Positions 51,887 to 64,000 of a DNA stretch of 64,000 nucleotides are shown here, in pieces. The first letter of the stretch is position 1. Every line of letters begins with the position of its first letter. Source of the stretch: Ichthyophonus hoferi (lineage: Eukaryota; Opisthokonta; Ichthyosporea; Ichthyophonida; Ichthyophonidae); the NCBI GenBank assembly GCA_002751075.1, contig NAOQ01000351.1:2635-66634 (forward strand), written 5' to 3'. The notes beneath the pieces are model-generated. The model ran no database searches. It saw only the letters and a list, made by a program, of their open reading frames with translations, and was not told the DNA's origin. A program made the position numbers and the translations under genes.

Positions 51887-54535
51887 TAAGCATACAGTTG
51901 CCTAGCGAATACCCATGCACTACTATGCTTTGTTATTAATGGTTCTACTATAATCTAACCATTCCTTTCCCCAGTCGTAATCCCCTAGATTCCGTTTTAC
52001 CTCAGGGCCTACCAGTGGTGTGCAATATTAGATGCCTCCATCTTAATGGAATCAAGGGACTGACCTGGTCATTGGTGTGAATTTCTCTCATGGGTCATAG
52101 GGGAAGAGGGTGCCTCCAGGGTGTTGATGCTTATATCCTCCCAGATCCAGGCCCTACAGGCCCACCTTCCTAGCTTACAAGAGCTCCATCTAGAGGATTG
52201 CGACCTTGACTCGCTGACTGTAGCGTAAGCAGTGTGATTGGTTTGTTTACATAGCCTAATTTGTATGTTCAAAAGATTGTGTGTGTGGGTCGAGTGATAT
52301 GATGAACATGATATGCAGCCAAGGGCCCATGGTATCATGTGGCAATATATTTTAATGATAATGGGATGGAGGCGTTAATAGTCATAGGGGGTAGGCAGGG
52401 ATCTGAAATACTACCCTCCTTTGGGAATCTGGAACTACTGAATCTACAAGGCAATAGGCTGACTGACTGGAAGGACCTGGATGGTTTGTCTATTCTGCCT
52501 AGGTAAGGTTGATCACATTGCTCTATGATTGGTTCCACAGTATGCCTAGAGACACATTAACTAGTCCCTTGATTGGTTTAGACTGATGGAGAGAATAAGA
52601 TATCTAGAGGAATGTGATTTCTATAATACATATATATGTGTGTGTATAGATTGGAAGGATCCTATTGTTCACAACACCACGTAAGTAATGCAGTAAACAG
52701 GGTTCATTTCTGTTACAGACAGACAGCTAAATACAGTTATATATATGTAAAGGGCTAGGTGTACGCAGAGGTACATAGGTAATGTCAAAGGGCTATGATC
52801 TTTACAGGCATTATGATTGTCCTATAAAAGGGCAAGTCTACGCGTTTATATTAAGGGCGTATATTTATATCTAGTTTTGGACGCAACTCTATTGGAAAGT
52901 GGACTTTGAAAATCTAATTCTATTGATTGTACCTTTTTCCATAGACTGACAACGCTGATTTGTGGAGGGAACCCATTTAAAACCATCCTCCCGTCCCCTT
53001 CCCAGTCTGGTTTTTCCTCCCTCACCCACCTCTCTCTAGCCCACAATGTGATTGATAAGGTATAGTGTATATTCCTTTTTATGTGTAGATACCCCGAAAT
53101 GATGTCTTCTATGATCACTATATCAATAGATATAGATTACAGCTGACAATCTTATATAACCTCAGTGGGAGTATGTTGCTCATCTCAATAGTTTATCAGC
53201 CCTAGTCAATCTGCGGTATACTGACAGTCCTGTGACCTTAGGTGAGTGTATCTACTTAGTATGTGACTCCAGTGTGCGATTAAAGCATCCATTCTAACAG
53301 CTGATTGACAGAGACTGGCTCTGCAAATGATGTACGGTCTACACTGATTGCTATCCTGCCGGGTATTGCTATTCTGAATGGTAGTGAGGTGAGGTTGGAT
53401 ACCTTCTAGGTATATTGGTGGGTCCATTTAAAGGGGGTATGAGATGTTAATCACTTGGGTACCTAGATCAGTGCAGTAGAACGTAGAGAGGCAGAGCTGT
53501 GGTACTTGAAGACACATGGTCCTGCCTATGCCTTAATTGCCAATCTCCCTCCTGACCATGAGGCTCACGTGACCTTTTATAGAGACCACCCTGCATTTGC
53601 AAGGCTAATGAACAGTAAGCAGTCTGATAAACGATTGGTGGAGAGTGCAAATTTATTGGGTGCTAATTCGTTATTTCGTAGGTCACCAATGGCAGCATTG
53701 CCCTGAGAAACCCAAGTCAATAAAACTACGCAGCCAGCTACTGGGTATGTTGGGGGTGTAGTAAAGCAAGGACTGGGTTGGATGGGAAGGAGAGGTACTA
53801 ATAAATGGGAAGGACAGAGCTTGTCATTATGAAGGATGGTGAAGGTGGCCCTGGGTTGATCAAGCGAGTCCCAGGTAAATACAAGACTGCTATTGGGTGT
53901 GCCACTCACTAATCATTATATTTATTGGATATAATTGGGGCGTCTGGGCCAGTAATGTACTTAATGTAAGGCATTATACAGCGAAGATTATGTTAGACTA
54001 TTGTACTTAGTATGTAGATTGTGATAATTATGATATCAAATCAATCATTTTCTTTGATTTCTGGTACACAGTGTTGTATTATCTTTCTAAGGCATACTGC
54101 ATCAGTCCAGTCCCAGCTGGATGATCCTATACAGCCCCACACCAGAACAATGACAACGCAATGGAAGCAAACTACAAAATAATTTGTGGATACAATCCAC
54201 TTATATTCATTCATAATATACAGATCGAATTACATCGATGTCTTGGGACTATACTAAGAGAGGGTGTGGGTCCACACACAGACAGGCTAACGGTGGGTCG
54301 TCTTAAAGCCATGATTCAGGCCGCTATGAACATCCCTGTAGTATCACAGCACTTAGCTGTGTCGCTCCCTCAGGTAATATAAGGTGTGGCTAGTAAGATG
54401 TGAGAGGCAAGGGACCCATCTAACTGTCTATACTCTCAGGGGGGCTCTATGAACCTGACAGATGATCTCCGCCAGTTATGCTACTACGATCTGGCTAGTG
54501 GGTCTACTATCACTGTGTCCGCCACTAATACGTAA
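50824..54535 (+). CDS. TBCE: Tubulin-folding cofactor E
   Basis: TBCE helps assemble and dissociate alpha/beta-tubulin heterodimers with cofactors C and D. Exons: 50824-50920, 50988-51072, 51155-51289, 51378-51469, 51671-51770, 51975-52074, 52145-52224, 52395-52502, 52945-53059, 53166-53241, 53312-53388, 53467-53614, 53682-53744, then 54224-54373 and 54440-54535. The N-terminal CAP-Gly domain shows GVEWDDSARGRHNGTYKG and HPTGSSFVRP. Leucine-rich repeats follow (VVQCLDLSGNAIRQW, NLELLNLQGNRLTDW, LTHLSLAHNVID). The conserved linker ISAVERREAELWYLKTHG matches the TBCE segment that follows the LRRs. A C-terminal ubiquitin-like domain includes LTVGRLKAMIQAAMNIPV and ends at the TAA at 54533-54535. 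The joint between 53744 and 54224 is out of phase, so a small exon is missing from my model. The gene is divergent from MED23 and convergent with RAD52. Confidence 0.92.
51856..51882. repeat. (AT)n microsatellite in a TBCE intron
   Basis: About 13 AT units lie in the intron between the TBCE exons ending at 51770 and starting at 51975. It is likely length-polymorphic. Confidence 0.9.
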
Positions 54536-54597
54536 TATATTTAGGCCTTTTATCCGGGTATTCTGCAGTGTTAAATGTGTTAAATAGTGGTGTCTCC

Positions 54598-57480
54598 TCA
54601 CCTATATCCCACTAAAGAGTCTACATAAATATGCTCGTTACCTGTGTGTGTGTGTGTATTCTGGGAGATGAAGAGGTCGTCATCCAGACTGTCTCCTATG
54701 GCTGCCATCATTTGGCTTCTAGAGGAGGGTGAATGTTCCGGTTCAGTGGGACATAACAATAAACGACCAATATATTGTAACTTCAGATTATTACCTACCC
54801 AGTAATCCCTCCGACAGTATCGTAATCCATACATGTGCTGTTAGGAGTGGGCAAATTACTTAGCAATAAACTCTCTCCAGTGGGGGCTTGTAATTCGGAT
54901 TTGACCAAGACAGAATGGATAGGGTCATGAGATGGCCTTTGGAGTATATGGCCTGCATCACGCTTGTAACCTAGGGTGGTATTATCCGAGGGGTTGCCAA
55001 GGTTGGGGGGTATCTTCTTCTCGATAGGGACATCGTTAGTATTGTAGGAGGGATTCATATGATTGTGTCGGGTGGTAGTGGCCAATGGCTTGACCTGAGC
55101 CACATAGCCACCTGGTGTCTGATCGGGCTTGGTTGCTGGAGGGGTGTGTATGAAGAGAGGAGAGTCTCGCTGGGTAGTGATATTGCCGTCTTTCCTGGTT
55201 GAGTAGCTATCATGTTGTAAGGGTAAAGCCGTATTGGTGGCAGCCTTGCTGCGTAAATCGACCTCTCTGTCTTCCAGTTTTACTGTCTGTCCATTATAAT
55301 TGAGGTGGTTAAATACGACAAGTCCTAGTGGTGTGCAGAGTGATCCTCTATGAGGAAGTAAAAACTCATATAAAACATAACTTGTTTGTATCTTATACAA
55401 TGGATGTGGTAAAACCCTATATGATAATGCCTGGAACAACGAAGTATTGGTGCTATGTTATAATATAACAAATTGGTAACTATAGTATTAAAGTAGGATT
55501 AATCTGATAGGAGTACTGGATGATTCAATGGGCAGCTATTGTCATCCAATCAGAATCAGACTAGGTCTATATATCATGTGGTAGTTGGAATAGAGGATGC
55601 CAACCCCTCCATCTTCCAGGAGCTGCATCCTATTTACAACATGAGTGGGCTCTTACTGGATCCATACTAATAACATTTACAAACTGAAGTCCTGGCCCTG
55701 CCTATAGAGTTTTATCTATGGTATGTGTAACAAGACTGGCAAAAGCATCATGATTGAATGGCATAACACTACTGGGCCAATCATTAATATTCGTATAAAG
55801 ATAAAAAGAGAAGGGGTAGGAGTGATGTGTACACATGCCTTAGACTGCTTTTTCTGTCCTATAAAGTCCCGATAATGTTTGTCATAGATGCAGTTACCTA
55901 GGCCGTTACCAAACATTCGCATAGCTCGCTTGAGCGCATCGGTTATAGCCTCCTTTTTAGCCTAGAGGTAGGGGCGTGGGGCGTTGGGTATATGGAGGAG
56001 GGGGAAAACTGTCAACATAATGTACTAACCCATCACACTGAGGCTTATTGCAGCTCATTAGCCCTCTCCCTCTTACCTTTTCAATGGACAAGGCCTTAGA
56101 TTTCATGCCTTCACTCACTCCAAACCCGACATCTTCGTGGAAGGCGCCATTCTTCAGCTGTATTCGCACCACAGCTGTGATGCCAACACTGAATCGACCC
56201 CCTCCCATCTCGTCTGTCTGAGACCATCTTTGTCTGAGCTCATATGCTTATAGCTACCAGGTATTGTGTTGTATATATGCAGGCATATGGGGAAAATGTC
56301 ACATATAAACCAGATCAAGGCATGTGAGATAGGCTCCCATGATACCAACCAATGCTGTAATTCGTAATTCTAATTGAGGCACACCTTTTAAGAGGAATGA
56401 TCAATGCTATGCATTACCAAAAAAAACATATATATATATATGTATTAAAAAAATATTGACAGATATTAAAAAGAAGACAAACCAATGAACGGCCATCAAG
56501 GATATATGGAAGAAATAGGTAAATCCCCAATCAGCAGCTTGATGACTAATATAAAACATGAATGGGCACTTACAAAGTCTGTCTCTAGGCGCATAACACT
56601 AGAATTCCAACCATCAAATCCAAAGGTGGCATTGGCCAGCTCTAGGGTTAGAGTATTAGTACTAATTACCACCCCCTGTATGTACAACAATCTCAACCTG
56701 CCTAACAGAGCTTATCATATAGGGTGGCTGGTTATGGGCCACAGTTCATTTAGTATTATTAAGACAATTACCGTTATAATGTCATTCATATAACAACCTC
56801 AGCATGCAATTAATTTACAAAATGTTCTACCCTCTCTGTCAATAATTACCCATTCAACACTATTTTACATAAACCCTTAAGCATAGTGCCACAAGTTCAT
56901 ATATATCCAATCACAATTTCAATAAACTTATTGTTTTTCATACACAGAATAACAGCCAATCCTTCGCGTAAACAAAGAGATTACAGCACCATAGTGCAAT
57001 GGAATAGAAAGGAAATTTAAAAGAAAGTAGCTTATTCAGAAGGCTAAAACAAGGAAAAGAAGAAATAGACCATGGAAGGTGGGTCGGGGTATTGGTATAG
57101 GGCACGCACTATGGTACATTTATCCTAGATAAATATAATGTTATGACGTAAAAAAGACTGGACTGGTAATAATTTTTTCTTAGCCTGTGATCCGGAGAGT
57201 CCTCTTAGGTTGAGAGAGGTTGGTGGTGTTTATTGGAAATAAAAGAGGGTGTATGGGTGGGTAAATGGTTACGGGTATACAATAATATATATATATGCAA
57301 ACATTCTAAAAGCACATCACTGAGCTGTAAATCACCTATTATCTTGTTACCCTCGACATACGCAACCTTCCCTCCCCCCGCCTGTCTGTAGGAGATAAAC
57401 TCACTCCCAAGATTCTTCCTTAGCTCCTGCTGTATGGCTTGTCTCTCCTTTTCACTGAATTCGCGCCGTGTGTCCTGCAT
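54598..57480 (-). CDS. RAD52: RAD52 homologous-recombination protein
   Basis: RAD52 forms a ring that anneals single-stranded DNA and helps load RAD51 during double-strand-break repair. Minus-strand exons: 57336-57480 (ATG 57478-57480), 56574-56641, 56077-56217, about 55838-55961, 54799-about 55343, and 54598-54718 (stop 54598-54600). The conserved annealing domain is clear: [80 protein letters not shown] and [20 protein letters not shown] with LGNCIYDK. The C-terminal half is low in conservation and rich in T, N and P, as in other RAD52 proteins, and ends in an acidic patch (GDSLDDDLF). The joint between exons 4 and 5 is not resolved; an extra exon may lie between 55440 and 55800. The gene converges on TBCE with 62 bp between stop codons. 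Confidence 0.93.
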
Positions 57481-58550
57481 TTTTATTAGATATAGCAACA
57501 CTAAACACCTAATTATACCAGACTTTCAGGTTATCAATAAAGTTCTAAATTGGTGTGTGTATAAACTTTTAAAAGTTTACTCCTTATGATAGGGACGGAA
57601 GGCCTACAAATGTTATTGTCGCAATTGTTGATGCGAGAGTATTGGCAAAGACAGGTTTGGCGCAGTCTATATGTCGTGAGAGTGTTGTTTTAAAATTAAT
57701 AACGAGCTACTTAACCGTGATTCTCGAGGTATTTGGAGGGTCTTCGAATCTAAAAGTGGCCTGGTTAAGGTGATATATCACACACCTTAGTTGGTTTGCA
57801 ATAGGACACGGCTAAGACTGATAATTGATTTTGGGCAAACCTGCATAGGTATAACTTACAAAATATCAAATCCTCCTATATTCCTCTACCGTTACCTATA
57901 ATAATTAATTGCCAACACCTTCCTTTCCTATTGTCTATGAGACCATAAGAACTATGCAAGTCAGTTTCATACGGTCCCGCTTCTTATCTCCTAGTTGCAC
58001 AATAATAGCCGTTTTAAAATTTAAATTTCCCGCGCTTAGTCTGCTGCTGGACGGATTAGGAAACTCTTATGTATATGACAGGACCGGGGATTCACTAGCC
58101 TGGAATTTTTCAATGATATGAACTAAATAGTTTAATAGTTTTACCAATGAAAATCCAGATTGTATTATTCATAAATTGTTTAAATGGTGATATCTATATC
58201 ACCAACAAAAACACCGATTGCTATTCGTAACCAATAACCTATAAGGTAATGTATTTGTAACCATTGTAAACTGTGTACTGAAACTATACGGAAATAATTT
58301 AATAGCAAGGTGTACCTTCCACCAATGTAAACTGCGATCGTAATCTGACATCTCTAAAATAAATTATCCAACCTCACCAACCCCTCTATAGATACCTATG
58401 TTACTTCGTCTGCATAATAGTAGAATAAAAAATTGCTTAAAGATTATTTTACAAAAATATAGTTAGAGATATACGGCCTCTCATATTTAATATATTAGTC
58501 TCTATATATATACATCTGGAGGTACCTTTAGCCTGTTGCCTTGTAACAAC
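57481..58550. promoter_or_regulatory. Divergent promoter between RAD52 and the MAPKAPK gene
   Basis: About 1.07 kb separates the two start codons. It holds TTTGGCGCAG (about 57657-57666) and TTTCCCGCGC (58026-58035), both close to the E2F consensus, in otherwise AT-rich DNA. Cell-cycle control of RAD52 through such sites is plausible but not shown. Confidence 0.5.
58026..58035. promoter_or_regulatory. E2F-like site TTTCCCGCGC
   Basis: The decamer matches the classical E2F motif TTTCCCGC. It lies about 545 bp upstream of the RAD52 start codon and 515 bp upstream of the kinase start codon. Confidence 0.5.
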
Positions 58551-61617
<3,067 letters not shown>

Positions 61618-61689
61618 CCATTGTAGGTAGGCAGTCCATACACAGCATGAGTCTGAGTCAATAAGCAAGTTCCTGCCACCTCCTTGGCC

Positions 61690-61695
61690 AATAAA
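61690..61695 (+). terminator. Polyadenylation signal AATAAA of the kinase gene
   Basis: A canonical AATAAA lies 72 bp after the kinase stop codon and 40 bp before the stop codon of the convergent ZFAND1 gene. Cleavage would fall close to or inside the ZFAND1 last exon. Confidence 0.6.
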
Positions 61696-61735
61696 CACCC
61701 ATGTATATAATGCCATGCCCCGACCCCTTAGTATG

Positions 61736-63865
61736 CTAGAGAGTGTATAGCGTGGGGTCAACGGTTATCTCATTGGTCCGTTCCAATATCACGGTACTAC
61801 CGTTGGGTAGCTGGGTGTTGATTGGCCCGCTCAGATCCAATGGTTGCCCTGTGTTACTATTAAATAATTGCAATCGCTGGGGGTCCTACCAATCATTATT
61901 AGTTAATATAAGTTATGACCACAGATAGAACACGTGGTTGAAATTAGACGTGGTAATATGCATGCAGCACAGGGGCCTAGTAGGTACAGAGGATGTGGCC
62001 AGGTATAGCCCTGCATATGTCGTATATAGGGATAGGAGGGTGGGCTTAGTGGACAGCTGGGCAATAGTATGTGGGAATTACACAGTGGGTTGATCATAGA
62101 GAGAATTGTATTTTAATGGAAAATGTAAAATTAAACACCTATGTTAGCGAGTTATTTCAGTCACTTATGGCCGGCCAATCAATCATCCAGGATGATAGAT
62201 CGCTTTGCACCTCGAAATTATTAAAAGTTGAATGCTTCATTTCAGTTGTATTGGCCTAAAGTGATTGTTATGTGATAGATGATGTGCACAAACCTGAACT
62301 GTGAGCTGGTTGTTTTGATTGGCTATTCTAGCCGCCTCGGCCACAGCATCCAATAAACGCCCAGCAGACCAAGACTAAGAGGGGGATCGATAGGGTCAGT
62401 GGATGCCTGTAGGCCCATAGGGCATCTATGTAGCCTATCTACCTGTGGAGCGTAGATCAGTAGGCTGTCAGGGTGGTGGCCTAGGGAAAGGACTATCCGC
62501 AGATAATGACGTTGTCCTAACGTCACTGAGGCTAAGGGCTACGATCCCGTAGGGGTTAGATTAACCATATATAGTGCAGTATATACCCACCCACCATATA
62601 TAGCAACATGCTCTACCTTGGCATGGAGTTTAAGCTTCATTAGCTGCACCTTAAGGGCTGTCTGCCCGGCCTTGGTGCTGATTGGTTTGGTCACTGGTCC
62701 GTTCCAAATTAGTTGATTGGCCCTATGATGTCTATTTAGTCTAGCCCCCTCTATCTATCAGTACCTTTTGTAGATGGCCTAGGGGGTGGTGCTACGCGTG
62801 ATGTTACCTCTCTCTCTGTAGTCAACCAATAGTCAGTGACCTGCTGTGATTATACCCTCCCCCCTAACCTCCAATAGTATACACCTATTGGCTGGGATAG
62901 GCTGGTGCAGGCGTGGTCCTGACACATTCTATGCCTGGGGACAGAGATTTATTTAGAGAATGTAGGGGCCTAGAAGGGTCAGGCGTATATGGGGTATAGG
63001 TATATTGGGGTCGGAGTTGTGTCTATATAGACCAAAGACTAGCCAGAACCAGGGGAATGTGTATGTGTGAGAACATGTTGTAGTACTCTAGCCATATAGA
63101 AAAACTCCCTACGCCGAAAGAAACACAGAAAATGTTAGTGTCACTGATATTGAAGAGAACATCCGGTTAGTCAACCACTAGGTAGACCAAGGTATAGAAG
63201 GATAGAGGGAAAGAGGCATAAAGTATACGAGTACTTACCGCACGCACATATGACGTTTACAAGATGAACATGGCATATAAAGGTAATCAGCGGTTTGACA
63301 GCCTATCGCACCACACTTGTAATGTTTTCCTCCGATGGATTGACAGCCCTGGGCCTGGTGTTGTGCTATCTGTCCCTCATCTCTATTAAGTAACTCCCAC
63401 CTCAGCATCCCTTTCCCTTACCTTGCGGGGCATCCTGGTCACCTACCCTGTCTTGACTAGCAACCCCTATAGGTATTACTACGACCTGTTGACATGCCTC
63501 ACACAGCACTGTCTGCAGGTGATATGTATGTTAACCCTTATTCATCATCCCCACGAGCTGTCCAGAACAGATCACTCACCGTGGAGTTGGTCTGGGCAGG
63601 ACATGAATGAGCGAAAGGGAGACCATGCTCTTTACTGTCAGCCACCCCGAGGTCAGAGTGAGATCTACAGGGTCTAAAGGGACCTACCTGTCTGCATCCT
63701 GCTAAATATAGCTACTACTGTACTGTGATTAACTCTAGGCTGTATCTTGTCTAGCAGGCCTAATATAAATGCCTATATATGGTAGACAATGAGTGGGATG
63801 GCAAGGGGCAAAAGGTACACACCAAAAGAACTGACTACATCCAGGGCACTGTAAAGGGAGGAAGT
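61736..63865 (-). CDS. ZFAND1: AN1-type zinc finger protein 1 (partial, 5' end outside the window)
   Basis: ZFAND1 binds the p97/VCP segregase and the proteasome and helps clear stress granules. Minus-strand exons: 63823-63865, 63580-63634, 63422-63512, 63239-63365, 62885-62934, 62617-62693, 62443-62538, 62294-62374, 61736-61885. All phases agree, giving about 255 residues without the first exon. The first AN1 finger spans DFLPLQCPGCSQFF then CKEHGLPFAHSCP. The second spans HYKCGAIGCQTADYLYMPC, SSCKRHMCV and RHRMCQDHAC. The conserved segment TALKVQLMKLKLHAK matches the ZFAND1 linker, and the C-terminal ubiquitin-like part contains LGQRHYLRIVLSLG, SAGRLLDAVAEAARI and GSTVILERTNE. The N-terminal exon with the first cysteine pair should lie at or beyond the right edge. 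The stop codon is 118 bp from that of the kinase gene. Confidence 0.9.
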
Positions 63866-64000
63866 CTGTGTATAGAAAGGAATGAATAGGGTGAGTGAGG
63901 TGAGATGACGAGGCCATAAACCCTCATGGACAAGATGATATGTAAGGTGGTTCTAGTCTATAGAATGGTAAAAGAGAAACAATAAACCCTAACAATGACA

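Noticed and set aside
52650-52680. Possible 31-nt TBCE exon with a good donor
   Set aside because: Joining 52502 directly to 52945 keeps phase and gives the expected leucine-rich repeat, while including the 31 nt breaks it.

Overview
The window looks like nuclear DNA from an intron-rich, compact, AT-rich animal-type genome. Every gene I recognise is a conserved eukaryotic one. Exons are short (23 to about 420 nt), introns are often only 50-300 nt with GT-AG ends, and neighbouring genes are packed end to end. Gene content and intron density fit an early-branching metazoan such as a sponge. That placement is inference, because no species-specific marker is visible. Gene models were built by hand from splice signals, reading phase and remembered family motifs; where I say phases agree, I checked the exon lengths.

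Layout. 1-1.3 kb: no gene seen. 1.3-6.4 kb (-): a 13-exon NSUN6-type tRNA m5C methyltransferase. 6.9-12.1 kb (+): a 7-exon membrane-anchored short-chain dehydrogenase/reductase, divergent from NSUN6 across 460 bp. 12.1-16.8 kb: gene-poor and AT-rich, with a 576-nt assembly gap whose two flanks are copies of the same ~128 bp. 16.8-23.3 kb (-): a 15-exon LRRC40-like leucine-rich-repeat protein. 26.0-28.7 kb (-): an unrecognised coiled-coil protein, with two E2F-like palindromes in its upstream region. 28.7-32.9 kb: AT-rich, no gene seen.

From 32.9 kb to the end the genes strictly alternate in strand. A Clp/Hsp100-type AAA+ ATPase with unusual membrane segments (+) converges on a 48-exon MED23 Mediator subunit (-), and their coding ends appear to overlap antisense. 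MED23 is divergent from TBCE (+), TBCE converges on RAD52 (-) with 62 bp between stop codons, RAD52 is divergent from a MAPKAPK2/3-type kinase (+), and the kinase converges on ZFAND1 (-), which runs off the right edge.

The genes do not form one pathway. They are housekeeping functions: RNA modification, transcription, tubulin folding, recombination, stress kinase signalling and proteostasis. The most novel items are the membrane-spanning AAA+ protein, its antisense coding overlap with MED23, the orphan coiled-coil gene, and a short CCAATCA/TGATTGG motif scattered through introns and intergenic DNA far more often than base composition predicts.
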